A model generated the notes under the pieces. The model was given only the letters and a program-made list of their open reading frames with translations. It ran no database searches and was not told the DNA's origin. The position numbers were made by a program, and so were the translations under genes. Positions 8,214 through 17,160 of a DNA stretch of 64,000 bases are shown here, one piece after another. Every line of letters starts with the position of its first letter. The first letter of the stretch is position 1. The DNA comes from Reyranella sp. (GTDB taxonomy: Bacteria; Pseudomonadota; Alphaproteobacteria; Reyranellales; Reyranellaceae): contig NZ_JAFKJN010000012.1 of assembly GCF_017305915.1 (NCBI RefSeq), positions 124,001 through 188,000 on the forward strand, in the 5' to 3' direction.

Positions 8214-8827
8214 TGGCCCGCCGCTTCGCCTCGCCGAAGCTGGTGGTCGCCACGCACAACCACGGCAAGGCTGAGGAATTCCGCACCATGCTGTCGGGCT
8301 TCGGCGTCGAGATCGTCTCGATGGCCGATCTCGGCCTGCCCGCGCCGGCCGAGACCGGCACGACCTTCGAGACCAACGCCGCCATCAAGGCGCTGGCCGC
8401 GACCCGCGCCTCCAAGCTGCCGGCGCTGGCCGACGATTCGGGGCTCAGCGTGCATGCGCTGGGCGGGGAGCCCGGCGTCTACACCGCCGACTGGGAAGGG
8501 CCGCAGCGCTCGGCCATGGTCGGCATGCAGCGCATCCAGGACGAGTTCAAGAAGCGCGGCGTGCCCGACACCGACGCCGAGCGGCGCGCCACCTTCCATT
8601 GCGTGCTGGCGCTGGCCTGGCCGGACGAGCATGTCGAGCTGGTGCACGGCACGCTCGACGGCCGCATCGTGTGGCCGCCGCGCGGCCGCGGAGGCCATGG
8701 CTACGATCCCTGCTTCCAGCCGTTCGGCGATGGGCGCACCAACGCCGAGATGTCGACGGCGGAGAAGAACGCGATCAGCCATCGCGGCCGCGCTTTCGCC
8801 AAGCTGGTCGAGGCCTGTTTCCGATGA
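8213..8827 (+). CDS. rdgB: XTP/dITP diphosphatase (RdgB/HAM1)
   Basis: A 204-residue nucleotide-pool sanitising enzyme that converts non-canonical dITP and XTP to the monophosphate and pyrophosphate. KLVVATHNHGKAEEF at the start, ALADDSGLSVHALGGEPGVY (metal-binding acidic residues and substrate loop), GHGYDPCFQPFGDGRT and AEKNAISHRGRAF are the family signatures. The ATG at 8213 overlaps the rph stop, and its own stop overlaps hemW by 4 bp, which indicates one operon. Confidence 0.97.
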   Translation: MARRFASPKLVVATHNHGKAEEFRTMLSGFGVEIVSMADLGLPAPAETGTTFETNAAIKALAATRASKLPALADDSGLSVHALGGEPGVYTADWEGPQRSAMVGMQRIQDEFKKRGVPDTDAERRATFHCVLALAWPDEHVELVHGTLDGRIVWPPRGRGGHGYDPCFQPFGDGRTNAEMSTAEKNAISHRGRAFAKLVEACFR

Positions 8828-9987
8828 CGCCGCGCCCAGCTCCGTTGGGCATCTACATCCACTGGCCCTTCTGCAAGTCGAAGTGTCCCTATTGCGACTT
8901 CAACAGCCACGTGCGCGAGGGCATCGACCAGGGACGCTGGCAACGGGCGCTCGTCGCCGAGCTCGAGCACGCCGCGCGTGAGGCGCCGCCCGATCGCCGG
9001 GTCGAGACGATGTTCTTCGGCGGCGGCACGCCGTCGCTGATGGAGCCCGAGACGGTGGGCGCGCTGATCGCCCGCACGAAGCAGCTCTGGGACACCGCCC
9101 CCGACGTCGAGATCACGCTGGAGGCCAACCCCACCTCGGTCGAGGCCGCGAAGTTCGCAGCACTTGCCGAGGCCGGCGTCAACCGCGTGTCGCTGGGCGT
9201 CCAGGCGCTCGATCCGGCGGCGCTGAGGTTCCTCGGCCGCGAGCACTCGGCCGACGACGCGCTGGCGGCGATCGACACCGCGCGCCGGCATTTCGCGCGC
9301 CATTCGTTCGACCTGATCTATGCCCGGCCGGGGCAGACGACCGAAGCGTGGCTGGCCGAGCTGGAGCGGGCGCTGGCGTTGGCCGGCGAGCATCTGTCGC
9401 TCTACCAGCTCACCATCGAGCGCGGCACGCGCTTTTTCGCCGAGCACCAGCGCGGCGGCTTCGTGCTGCCGGGCGAGGAAGAAGCGGCGCGGATGTTCGA
9501 GGAAACCCAGGCGCGACTCGAAGCCGCCGGCCTGCCCGCCTACGAGATTTCCAATCACGCGCGGGAAGGCGCAGCATGCCGCCATAATTTGATCTACTGG
9601 CGCTATCAGGATTACGTCGGCGTCGGGCCGGGCGCGCACGGCCGCTTCGCCGAAGCCGACACCAAGCGCGCGACGCGACGGACGAGCGGGCCGGAGAACT
9701 GGCTGGCCGAGGTCGAGGCGAAAGGTCATGCCACGGTCGAGAGCTCGGTCGTGGCGGGGCACGATCGGGTGGAGGAAGCGTTGATGATGGGCTTGCGGCT
9801 CCGCGACGGCATCGACCGCGGGCTGTTCGCGGCGGTCGCCGGCACCGATCCGGTCGAGGCGCTGGGCATGGCGAAGCTCGCGCCGCTGGTCGAGGCGGGC
9901 TTCCTCGAGATCGACCCGACCCATCTCAAGGCCACCGCCGCCGGACGGCAGCGTCTGAACGCCCTGTTGGAGCGCCTGATCGCATGA
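8824..9987 (+). CDS. hemW: radical SAM heme chaperone HemW
   Basis: A 387-residue radical-SAM protein, formerly annotated as coproporphyrinogen III oxidase-like, now regarded as a heme-trafficking protein. The [4Fe-4S] motif is CKSKCPYC (about residues 17-24) after IYIHWPFC. FGGGTPSLM, the SAM-binding glycine motif, EANPTSVEA and VNRVSLGVQALD follow. The C-terminal HemN-like domain includes EISNHAREGAACRHNLIYW. The ATG at 8824 overlaps the rdgB stop, and its stop overlaps the next start (ATGA at 9984). Confidence 0.96.
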   Translation: MTPRPAPLGIYIHWPFCKSKCPYCDFNSHVREGIDQGRWQRALVAELEHAAREAPPDRRVETMFFGGGTPSLMEPETVGALIARTKQLWDTAPDVEITLEANPTSVEAAKFAALAEAGVNRVSLGVQALDPAALRFLGREHSADDALAAIDTARRHFARHSFDLIYARPGQTTEAWLAELERALALAGEHLSLYQLTIERGTRFFAEHQRGGFVLPGEEEAARMFEETQARLEAAGLPAYEISNHAREGAACRHNLIYWRYQDYVGVGPGAHGRFAEADTKRATRRTSGPENWLAEVEAKGHATVESSVVAGHDRVEEALMMGLRLRDGIDRGLFAAVAGTDPVEALGMAKLAPLVEAGFLEIDPTHLKATAAGRQRLNALLERLIA

Positions 9988-10826
9988 GGCTGCTGGCGTT
10001 GGCCCTGGCGGTGCTGGCGCTGGCGGCGGCCGCGTCCGCGCAGCAGCCGCAGCATCCGAAGCCGGCACCGAAGGCGGCCCCGCAGCCCGCCAAGCCGCCG
10101 GCGCCCAAGTCGCCGTTCGCGCCGCCCACCTTCAAGATCACCATCGCGACCGAGGGCGGCTATCCGCCGTTCAACTATCTCGACCGCAAGGGCCTGCCGG
10201 CGGGCTTCGAGATGGACATCGCACAGGAGTCCTGCATGCGCATGAAGGCCGAGTGCGAGTTCGTCGCCGTCAAGTGGGACGACCTGGTGCCGGGCCTGCT
10301 CGAGAAGAAGTTCGACATCGTCATGTCGTCGCTCGAGGTCAACAGCGAGCGGCGGCGGCGGCTCGGCATGTCGCGCCGCTACTATCTCTCGCCCGGCGCC
10401 TTCATCGCCGCCAAGGGCCAGCCGTTCGACGGGCCGCCGGCGCTGCTGCGCAACCGCAAGATCGGCGTGCAGAAGGACTCGACGCACGCCGACTGGGTCG
10501 ACAAGAGCTTCCGCCGCTCCGCCCAGATCAAGCGCTACGCCACGGTGAAGGACGCGCTCGCGGCACTCGAGAAGGACGAGGTCGACGCGGTGTTCGGCGA
10601 CAAGGTGCAGCTCTGGCTGTGGGCGCAGAAGCCCGAGGGCAAATGCTGCGAGATCATGGGCCAGGACATCAAGGACACCCAGACGCTGGGCGTCGGCGTC
10701 TCCGCCGGCATCCGCCGCGAGGACATCAAGCTGCGCGACGCCTTCAACAAGGCGCTCGGCGAGATGATCAGCGACGGCACCTACAAGCAGCTCAACGCCA
10801 AGTACTTCCCGTTCCCGCTGAACTGA
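9984..10826 (+). CDS. transporter substrate-binding domain protein (amino-acid-type, SBP family 3)
   Basis: A 280-residue periplasmic binding protein. A signal peptide is clear (MRLLALALAVLALAAAASA, cleavage about residue 20), followed by a proline- and alanine-rich linker to residue 45. The binding domain begins FKITIATEGGYPPFNYLD and continues GFEMDIAQESCMRMKAECEF, which matches polar amino-acid binding proteins. It lies alone at the end of the rph-rdgB-hemW unit with no permease or ATPase in sight, so its partner is encoded elsewhere or it is an orphan. The ligand cannot be assigned. Confidence 0.9.
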   Translation: MRLLALALAVLALAAAASAQQPQHPKPAPKAAPQPAKPPAPKSPFAPPTFKITIATEGGYPPFNYLDRKGLPAGFEMDIAQESCMRMKAECEFVAVKWDDLVPGLLEKKFDIVMSSLEVNSERRRRLGMSRRYYLSPGAFIAAKGQPFDGPPALLRNRKIGVQKDSTHADWVDKSFRRSAQIKRYATVKDALAALEKDEVDAVFGDKVQLWLWAQKPEGKCCEIMGQDIKDTQTLGVGVSAGIRREDIKLRDAFNKALGEMISDGTYKQLNAKYFPFPLN

Positions 10827-10832
10827 GGGTCA

Positions 10833-10900
10833 TGTCATCCCGAGCGCAGCGAGGGATCCTTGCGGGTCAGGAAAGATCCCTCGCTACGCTCGGGATGACA
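10833..10900. repeat. palindromic repeat, variant of the 77-bp family
   Basis: Arms TGTCATCCCGAGCGCAGCGA and its near-complement ending CGCTCGGGATGACA, with a different short core (tccttgcgggtcaggaaaga). It lies between convergent genes and covers the stop codon and last residues (LSSRA) of the GntR-family gene on the minus strand. It probably forms a hairpin and may stop transcription both ways. Confidence 0.8.
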
Positions 10901-11552
10901 GGCTGAACGCCTCATACGCGTCCTCGACCAGGCTCACGTGGTGCAGCATCGCGGCATGCGCGCCCGGCGCGTCGCCGGCGAGGATGGCGCACACCACGGC
11001 GCCGTGCTCCTCGTTGGAGCGCAGGAGCCGGCCCTGCATCCTGAACTGCGCGCGGCGGAACGGTCCGACGCGGCGGCGCAGGCTCATCGCATAGTCGGCA
11101 AGCGGCGCGTTGTGCGCGCCGGCGTAGATCGTGGAATGGAAGGCGACGTTGGCATCGGAATAGGCATCGGGGTCGCCGGCCTCGGCCAGCTCGAGCATCT
11201 GCTCCTGCCGCGCCTGCAGGCGGCGGCGCTCGATCGGCGTCATGCTGAGCGCGCACAGCCGCGCGCAAGTCGCCTCCATTTCGGCCATGGCCACGAACAG
11301 GCTCTCGATCTGCTCCGGCGTCGCCTTCGACACCACCGCCCCCTTGCGCGGCCGCATGTCGATCAGGCCGCTGGCCGTGAGCTGGCGCAGCGCCTCGCGT
11401 ACCGGCGTGCGCGACACGCCGTGAAACTGGGCGAGCCCCGCTTCGTCGAGCCGCTCGCCGGGCTTCAGCCGGCCGTCGAGGATGCCGTCGGCGATCGCCG
11501 CGGCGAGTTTGTCGGCGAGGGTCGGGTTGTCTGCCTGCATGCCGGTTTGCAT
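10884..11552 (-). CDS. GntR family transcriptional regulator (FCD subfamily)
   Basis: About 222 residues. The N-terminal winged helix is seen in LADKLAAAIADGILDGRLKP, GVSRTPVREALRQLTASGLI and RPRKGAVVSKAT. The C-terminal all-helical FCD ligand domain carries the usual metal-ligand positions: Asp/Asn in YSDANVAFHSTIY and His in SNEEHGAVVCAILAGDAPGA. Starts at 11552 (MQTGMQADN) or 11540 are both possible. It is divergent from the BMP importer/amidohydrolase operon, so it is the likely regulator of that operon and itself; its inducer may be the imported ureide (inference). Its last codons are provided by a palindromic repeat. Confidence 0.93.
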   Translation of the reverse strand: MQTGMQADNPTLADKLAAAIADGILDGRLKPGERLDEAGLAQFHGVSRTPVREALRQLTASGLIDMRPRKGAVVSKATPEQIESLFVAMAEMEATCARLCALSMTPIERRRLQARQEQMLELAEAGDPDAYSDANVAFHSTIYAGAHNAPLADYAMSLRRRVGPFRRAQFRMQGRLLRSNEEHGAVVCAILAGDAPGAHAAMLHHVSLVEDAYEAFSLSSRA

Positions 11553-11616
11553 ACAAATCGGGTGCCAAAAGGCTGTTGATGCCCAAAAAGAATGCAATGC
11601 AACAGGATTGCATACA
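11547..11616. promoter_or_regulatory. candidate GntR operator sites
   Basis: The divergent gap holds a perfect inverted repeat ATGCAAT-N8-ATTGCAT at 11592-11613. The nonamer TTGCATACA occurs twice in direct orientation, at 11547-11555 (overlapping the regulator's first codons) and at 11608-11616. TTGCATACAA resembles the TTGTATACAA-like half-palindromes bound by several FCD-type GntR regulators. Position and symmetry suggest shared control of both promoters; binding is inferred. Confidence 0.5.
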
Positions 11617-11715
11617 CCAAGGCCCGAAAACCCCGTCCCAATCGCTGGCACACCCCTTGCTGACCGCCTTGTAAGCCGCCGACCGGCGGCTGGGGCATCG
11701 CGGAGGGGGAGAGCA

Positions 11716-12828
11716 ATGATCGACAGGTTCACAATCGGCCGCCGTGCGCTGCTGGGCGGTGCGGCGGGGGCCGCGGCGCTCGGGCTGACCGGCGGGGCCG
11801 ACGCGCAGAAGCCGCTGGTGATCGGCTTCATCTATGTCGGGCCGCGCGACGACTACGGCTACAACCAGGCCCACGCCGAGGCCGCCGCGATCCTGAAGAA
11901 GATGCCGGGTCTGAAGGTCCAGGAAGAAGAGAAGGTGCCCGAGACGGTCGCCGTCGAGAAGACCATGGAGAGCATGATCAACCTCGACGGCGCGACGCTC
12001 GTGTTCCCGACGTCGTTCGGCTACTTCGACCCCTACATGCTGAAGGTCGCGGGCAAGTACCCGAAGATCCAGTTCCGCCACTGCGGCGGCCTGTGGACCG
12101 AGGGCAAGCACCCGATGAACACCGGCAGCTACTTCGGCTACATCGACGAGGCGCAGTACATCTCCGGCATCGTCGCCGGCATGACCACCAAGTCGGGCAA
12201 GCTGGGCTTCGTCGCCGCCAAGCCGATCCCCCAGGTGCTGCGCAACATCAACGCCTTCACGCTGGGCGCGCAGTCGGTCAATCCGAAGATCACGACCCAG
12301 GTCATCTTCACCGGCGACTGGGCGCTCCCCGTGAAGGAGGCCGAGGCCACCAACTCGATGATCGCCCAGGGCGTCGACGCCGTGGCCTGCCATGTCGATT
12401 CGCCGAAGGTGGTGATCGAGACGGCCGAGCGCGCCGGCATCTTCACCTGCGGCTATCACTGCAACCAGGCCAAGCTCGCGCCCAAGGGCTACCTGACCGG
12501 CGCCGAGTGGAACTGGGAGCGCGTCTATGTCGGCTTCGTCGAATCGCTGAAGGCGAACAAGCCGCTGGAGAACTTCGTGCGCGGCGGCCTCAAGGAAGGC
12601 TATGTCCGCACCTCGGCCTACGGGCCGGCGGTGTCGGCGGCGGCCAAGGAGAAGGCCGACGCAGCCAAGACCGCGATCCTCAACGGCAGCCTGGCGATCT
12701 ACAAGGGCGCGCTCAAGGACAACAAGGGCAACACGGTCATCCCGGCCGGCACGTCCTATGTCATCACCGAGCCCAAGCTCGAAAGCATGAACTACCTGGT
12801 CGAGGGCGTGGTCGGCTCGACGTCGTAA
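11716..12828 (+). CDS. BMP family ABC transporter substrate-binding protein
   Basis: A 370-residue periplasmic binding protein of the PnrA/BMP family, whose known members bind nucleosides, purines or related compounds. The signal peptide has a twin-Arg-like start (RFTIGRRALLGGAAGAAALGL) and probable cleavage after ADA near residue 30. The mature protein begins KPLVIGFIYVGPRDDYGYNQAH, the classical BMP opening; GYFDPYMLKVAGKYPKIQF and YIDEAQYISGIVAGMTTKSG also fit. ATG at 11716 with GGAGGGGGAGAG upstream. First gene of the seven-gene ureide operon. Confidence 0.93.
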   Translation: MIDRFTIGRRALLGGAAGAAALGLTGGADAQKPLVIGFIYVGPRDDYGYNQAHAEAAAILKKMPGLKVQEEEKVPETVAVEKTMESMINLDGATLVFPTSFGYFDPYMLKVAGKYPKIQFRHCGGLWTEGKHPMNTGSYFGYIDEAQYISGIVAGMTTKSGKLGFVAAKPIPQVLRNINAFTLGAQSVNPKITTQVIFTGDWALPVKEAEATNSMIAQGVDAVACHVDSPKVVIETAERAGIFTCGYHCNQAKLAPKGYLTGAEWNWERVYVGFVESLKANKPLENFVRGGLKEGYVRTSAYGPAVSAAAKEKADAAKTAILNGSLAIYKGALKDNKGNTVIPAGTSYVITEPKLESMNYLVEGVVGSTS

Positions 12829-12855
12829 GGAGCCCTCGGCGATGACGCGTATCTC

Positions 12856-12981
12856 CCTCCCCCGTCATACGGGGGAGGTGTCGGCGTCTTACGCCGACGG
12901 AGGGGGAAGGCCACAGACGTGGTGTAGCTTTCCCCCTCCGTCGCGGATTACCGCGCCACCTCCCCCGTATGACGGGGGAGG
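12856..12981. repeat. 126-bp compound palindromic repeat carrying the next gene's Shine-Dalgarno
   Basis: Symmetric element: terminal hairpins CCTCCCCCGTCATACGGGGG (12856-12878) and its inverted copy (12959-12981) enclose further hairpins at about 12880-12898 (TCGGCGT...ACGCCGA), 12899-12939 and 12942-12954 (CGCGGattaCCGCG). The right end GGGGGAGG lies 6-7 bp before the permease ATG at 12988 and so serves as its ribosome-binding site. Related half-elements lie at 35324-35345 and 62196-62218. Confidence 0.85.
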
Positions 12982-12987
12982 ACAGCT

Positions 12988-14025
12988 ATGACTGCCGTCG
13001 TCGAACGTATCGCCGTCCCGACGCTGGCTCTGCTGGCGTCGGCGGTGCTTTTCGGCCTGCTGCTGGCGATCTACGCGCGCGTCGATCCGCTGGAAGCCTT
13101 CGCGCTGATGTACCAGGGCGCCTTCGGCACCTGGTTCTCGTGGCAGAACACGCTGACGCGCGCTGCGCCCTTGATCCTGACCGCGCTCTGCACCGCGCTG
13201 CCGGCACGGATGGGGCTGATCATCATCGGCAACGAGGGGGCGCTGGTGATGGGCGGCGTCGCCGCGGCGGCGGCGGGCGTTGCCGTGATCGATGCGCCGG
13301 CGCCGGTGGTGCAGCTCGCGATGGCGGTCGCCGCCATGATCGTGGGCGGGCTCTGGATCGCGCTGGCCGGTGCCCTGCGCCAATGGCGCGGCGTCAACGA
13401 GACGATCTCGAGCCTGCTGCTGACCTACATCGCCATCGCCCTGATGAACCATTTCGTCGAGGGCCCGCTGCGCGACCCGTCGAGCCTCAACAAGCCGTCG
13501 ACCTGGCCGATCGGCGACCAGAACATGATCGGCACCATCACCGGCACCGACGTGCACTGGGGTCTGGTGCTCGGCATCGTCGCCTGCCTGATCGTCTATG
13601 TCTGGATGCGCTTCACCACCTGGGGCTTCGCCCTGCAGGTGATCGGCGGCAACCCCAAGACCGCGCGCATGATGGGCCTCGATGTCGGCCGCTACGTGCT
13701 GCTGGCCTGCGGCGCCGGCGGCGCGATGGCGGGGCTCGCCGGCATGGTCGAGGTCGCGGCGATCCACGGCCGCGCCAACGCTTCGCTCGCAGTCGGCTAC
13801 GGCTATTCCGGCATCCTGGTGTCGTTCCTGGCGCGCCATCATCCGCTGGCGATCGTCCCGGTTTCGATCCTGCTGGGCGGCATCGGCGCCTCGGGCGGCC
13901 TGCTGCAGCGGCGGCTCGACCTGCCCGACGCGGCGGTCGTCGTTCTGCAGGGCATCCTCTTCGTCGCCATCCTGGCCAGCGAGACGCTGTACGGCCGCCT
14001 CTGGAAACCGAAGGAGGCCGCCTGA
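12988..14025 (+). CDS. ABC transporter permease, nucleoside/BMP-type importer subunit 1
   Basis: A 345-residue integral membrane protein of the branched-chain amino acid/nucleoside permease family (YufP-like). It has about nine hydrophobic segments, starting LALLASAVLFGLLLAIYARV. The conserved early stretch GLIIIGNEGALVMGGVAAA and the cytoplasmic coupling motif VIGGNPKTARMMGLDVGRYV (EAA-like loop) are visible. It pairs with the next permease, the double ATPase at 15652 and the BMP binding protein. Its stop overlaps the next start (TGATG at 14023-14027). Confidence 0.93.
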   Translation: MTAVVERIAVPTLALLASAVLFGLLLAIYARVDPLEAFALMYQGAFGTWFSWQNTLTRAAPLILTALCTALPARMGLIIIGNEGALVMGGVAAAAAGVAVIDAPAPVVQLAMAVAAMIVGGLWIALAGALRQWRGVNETISSLLLTYIAIALMNHFVEGPLRDPSSLNKPSTWPIGDQNMIGTITGTDVHWGLVLGIVACLIVYVWMRFTTWGFALQVIGGNPKTARMMGLDVGRYVLLACGAGGAMAGLAGMVEVAAIHGRANASLAVGYGYSGILVSFLARHHPLAIVPVSILLGGIGASGGLLQRRLDLPDAAVVVLQGILFVAILASETLYGRLWKPKEAA

Positions 14026-14951
14026 TGGAGAATGGCGGGCTCGGCCTGTGGGGCGTGCCGCTCGCCATGCTGGCGGGCGCCATCCGTGTCTCGACGCCGT
14101 TCATCTTCGTCAGCGTCGGCGAATGCCTGACCGAGCGCTCGGGCCGCATCAATCTCGGCCTCGAGGGCACGCTGGTGATGGGCGCGATGAGCGCCTACGC
14201 GATCGCCCTGACGACCGGCTCGCCCTGGCTGGGCGTGCTCGTCGCGGCGTGTGTCGGCCTGCTGCTCGGAGCGCTGCATGCCGGCATCTGCCAGCTCCCG
14301 CGGGTCAACGACATCGCCACCGGCATCGGCCTGATGCTGCTCGCGACCGGCCTGGCCTTCTTCCTGGGCAAGCCGTACATCCAACCCAAGGCGCCCAATC
14401 TCGGCGCCATCGAGCTCGGCTGGTGGAGCGGCATCCCGCAGGTCCGCCAGGCACTGCAGGTCAACTATCTCTTCGTCGTCGGCATCGTCTCGGCCTTCGC
14501 GCTGGCCTGGGCGCTCAAGAACACGCGCTGGGGCCTGATCGTGCGGCTCGCGGGCGAAAGCGTCGATGCCGCCCTGGCGATGGGCGTGCCGGTCGGCCGC
14601 GTGCGTCTGATCGCGACCGCGATCGGCGGCGCCTTCGCCGGTGTCGGCGGCGCCTTCCTGTCGCTCTATTACCCGGGGAGCTGGAACGAGGGCCTGTCGA
14701 GCGGCCAGGGCCTGATGGCCGTGGCGCTGGTGATCTTCGCGCGCTGGGACCCGATCCGCTGCCTGTGGGCGTCGCTGCTGTTCGGCGCCGCCGGCGCGAT
14801 CAGCCCGGCGCTGCAATCGGTCGGCATCACCGAGGGCTACTATCTGTTCAGCGCCGCGCCCTACGTGCTCACGCTCGGCCTGATGATCGCGACCTGCTCG
14901 CCCGAACGCGCGCTGCGCGGCGCGCCCGGCGAGCTGGGCGCGGTGCGATGA
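14025..14951 (+). CDS. ABC transporter permease, nucleoside/BMP-type importer subunit 2
   Basis: A 308-residue permease (YufQ-like), shorter than its partner, with about eight hydrophobic segments. ERSGRINLGLEGTLVMGAMS near residue 37 is the hallmark of the second permease of these importers; RLAGESVDAALAMGVPVGRV is the coupling loop. Its start overlaps the stop of the first permease, so translation is coupled. Together they should form the heterodimeric channel of an importer for a nucleobase-, nucleoside- or ureide-like solute. Confidence 0.93.
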   Translation: MENGGLGLWGVPLAMLAGAIRVSTPFIFVSVGECLTERSGRINLGLEGTLVMGAMSAYAIALTTGSPWLGVLVAACVGLLLGALHAGICQLPRVNDIATGIGLMLLATGLAFFLGKPYIQPKAPNLGAIELGWWSGIPQVRQALQVNYLFVVGIVSAFALAWALKNTRWGLIVRLAGESVDAALAMGVPVGRVRLIATAIGGAFAGVGGAFLSLYYPGSWNEGLSSGQGLMAVALVIFARWDPIRCLWASLLFGAAGAISPALQSVGITEGYYLFSAAPYVLTLGLMIATCSPERALRGAPGELGAVR

Positions 14952-14966
14952 GGAGTTGAGGGGACC

Positions 14967-15641
14967 ATGCACGTCAAATCCCATCCCTACCCGTGGCCGT
15001 GGAACGGCGACCTGCGGCCCGAGAACACCGCGCTGATCATCATCGATATGCAGACCGACTTCTGCGGGGTCGGCGGCTATGTCGACAAGATGGGCTACGA
15101 CCTGTCGCTCACGCGCGCGCCGATCGAGCCCCTGAAGAAGCTGCTGGCCGCCGCGCGCAAGGCGGGCTGGCACGTCATCCATACCCGCGAGGGCCATCGT
15201 CCCGACCTCTCCGACCTGCCGGCCAACAAGCGCTGGCGCAGCCGGCAGATCGGAGCCGGCATCGGCGATCCCGGTCCGTGCGGCCGCATCCTGGTGCGCG
15301 GCGAGCCGGGCTGGGAGATCATTCCCGAGCTCGCGCCCGCAGCCGGCGAGCCGGTGATCGACAAGCCCGGCAAGGGCTCGTTCTGCGCCACCGATCTCGA
15401 GCTGATGCTGCGCACCCGCGGCATCGCCAATCTCGTGCTGACCGGCATCACCACCGACGTCTGCGTCCACACCACCATGCGCGAGGCCAACGACCGCGGC
15501 TTCGAATGCCTGATCCTGGAGGACTGCACCGGCGCCACCGACGCCGGCAATCATGCCGCCGCGCTGAAGATGGTCGAGATGCAGGGCGGTGTGTTCGGCG
15601 CCGTCGCCAACTCCACCGCCGTCATCGAGGCGCTATCATGA
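14967..15641 (+). CDS. biuH: cysteine amidohydrolase, probable biuret hydrolase
   Basis: A 224-residue isochorismatase-fold hydrolase. The catalytic triad is visible: Asp27 (IIIDMQTDF), Lys133 (DKPGKGSF) and Cys166 ([15 protein letters not shown]). It closely matches my recollection of Rhizobium biuret amidohydrolase over its whole length with a 9-residue offset (Asp36, Lys142, Cys175 there), including [20 protein letters not shown] and the substrate-site Gln in [11 protein letters not shown]. Biuret hydrolase cleaves biuret to allophanate and ammonia. It sits inside the importer operon between permease and ATPase, so the solute taken up is probably a ureide. Alternative: another ureide amidase of the RutB-like group. 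Confidence 0.72.
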   Translation: MHVKSHPYPWPWNGDLRPENTALIIIDMQTDFCGVGGYVDKMGYDLSLTRAPIEPLKKLLAAARKAGWHVIHTREGHRPDLSDLPANKRWRSRQIGAGIGDPGPCGRILVRGEPGWEIIPELAPAAGEPVIDKPGKGSFCATDLELMLRTRGIANLVLTGITTDVCVHTTMREANDRGFECLILEDCTGATDAGNHAAALKMVEMQGGVFGAVANSTAVIEALS

Positions 15642-15651
15642 GGAGGGGCGG

Positions 15652-17160
15652 ATGAACGCGCCCTCCCTCGAGCTGATCGGTTTCTCCAAGCGTTTCGGCG
15701 GGTTGGCGGCGCTCGACGAGGTGTCGGTGAAGATCGTGCCGGGCGCCTTCCATGCGCTGCTGGGCGAGAACGGCGCGGGCAAGAGCACGCTCGTGAAATG
15801 CGCCATGGGCTATTACGCCGCCGACGCAGGCGAGATCCTGCTGAACGGCCGGCAGGTCGTCATCAACCATCCGAAACAGGCGCACGAGCTGGGGCTGGGC
15901 ATGGTCTACCAGCACTTCACCCTGGTGCCGAACATGACGGTGCTGGAGAACTTCGTGCTCTCCCGCAAGCACCTGCCGTCGGTGATCGACTGGACCGTCG
16001 AGCGCCAGCGGCTGAAGGACTTCTTCGACACCACACCCTTCACCGTGCCGCTCGACCTGCCGGTCGCCGACCTCGCGGCCGGCCAGAAGCAGAAGGCCGA
16101 GATCCTGCGGCAGCTCTATCTCAAGCGCACCCTGCTGATCCTCGACGAGCCGACCTCGGTGCTGACGCCCGACGAGGCCGACGAGGTGCTGTCGACGCTG
16201 AAGCAGATGACGCGCGAGCTGGTGCTGACCATCGTCACCATCACCCACAAGTTCCGGGAGGTGAATGCCTTCTGCGACACCGTCACCGTGCTGCGCCGCG
16301 GCAAGCTGGTCGGCACGCGGCCGGTGTCGGAGCTCGACAACGACACCATGGCCGAGATGATGGTCGGCCGCCGCGAGACCCGCGCGACCGTCGAGCGCGA
16401 GCAGCGTGCGGCCGGCAAGACCGTGCTGCAGATCGAGGGCCTGTCGGTCGCCAATACGGTCGGCCAGCTCGCGGTCGACGTGCTGTCGCTCGACATCCAT
16501 GCCGGCGAGATCGTCGGCGTCGCGGGCGTCAGCGGCAACGGCCAGCGCGAGCTGGTCGAGACCCTGGCCGGCCAGCGTCACGCCGAGGCCGGCGTCATGA
16601 AGGTCCATGGCGAGCGCTACACCGCGACACGGCCGGAGATGATCCGCCACAGGATCGCCTGCCTGCCCGAGGAGCCGCTGCGCAACGCCTGCGTCGCCGA
16701 GATGTCGGTGGCCGAGAACATGGCGCTGCGCTCGTTCGACCAGGCGCCGGCTTCGCCCGACGGCGTGCGCCTCAGGCGGGCGCCGATGCGCGACGTGGCG
16801 CGCCGGCTGATCGAGGCCTATCGCGTGAAGACGCCCGGCCCCGATGCGCCGATCAAGGCGCTATCCGGCGGCAACGTGCAGCGCGCGGTGCTGGCGCGCG
16901 AGCTCTCCAGCGAAGGCGACCTGCTGATCGTCGCCAATCCCTGCTTCGGGCTCGACTTCGCGGCGGTGGCCGAGATCCGCGCCCGCATCGTGCAAGCGCG
17001 CAATCGCGGCGCGGCCGTCCTGCTGGTCAGCGAGGACCTCGACGAGATCCTGCAGCTCTCCGACCGCATCGTGGTGATGTTCGACGGCAAGCTGGCGCTG
17101 CAGACGCAGGCCGCTCAAGCCGATGTCGGCGCGATTGGCCGCGCCATGGCAGGTCATTGA
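15652..17160 (+). CDS. ABC transporter ATP-binding protein with two nucleotide-binding domains
   Basis: A 502-residue tandem ATPase of the sugar/nucleoside importer type (YufO-like). Domain 1 (about 1-240): Walker [10 protein letters not shown], signature region [15 protein letters not shown] and Walker [12 protein letters not shown]. Domain 2 (about 265-500): degenerate Walker [11 protein letters not shown], signature [15 protein letters not shown] and Walker [13 protein letters not shown] with Asn in place of the catalytic Asp/Glu pair, typical of the inactive second half in this family. ATG at 15652 with AGGAGG at 15641; its stop overlaps the next start. It energises the importer of this operon. 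Confidence 0.95.
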   Translation: MNAPSLELIGFSKRFGGLAALDEVSVKIVPGAFHALLGENGAGKSTLVKCAMGYYAADAGEILLNGRQVVINHPKQAHELGLGMVYQHFTLVPNMTVLENFVLSRKHLPSVIDWTVERQRLKDFFDTTPFTVPLDLPVADLAAGQKQKAEILRQLYLKRTLLILDEPTSVLTPDEADEVLSTLKQMTRELVLTIVTITHKFREVNAFCDTVTVLRRGKLVGTRPVSELDNDTMAEMMVGRRETRATVEREQRAAGKTVLQIEGLSVANTVGQLAVDVLSLDIHAGEIVGVAGVSGNGQRELVETLAGQRHAEAGVMKVHGERYTATRPEMIRHRIACLPEEPLRNACVAEMSVAENMALRSFDQAPASPDGVRLRRAPMRDVARRLIEAYRVKTPGPDAPIKALSGGNVQRAVLARELSSEGDLLIVANPCFGLDFAAVAEIRARIVQARNRGAAVLLVSEDLDEILQLSDRIVVMFDGKLALQTQAAQADVGAIGRAMAGH

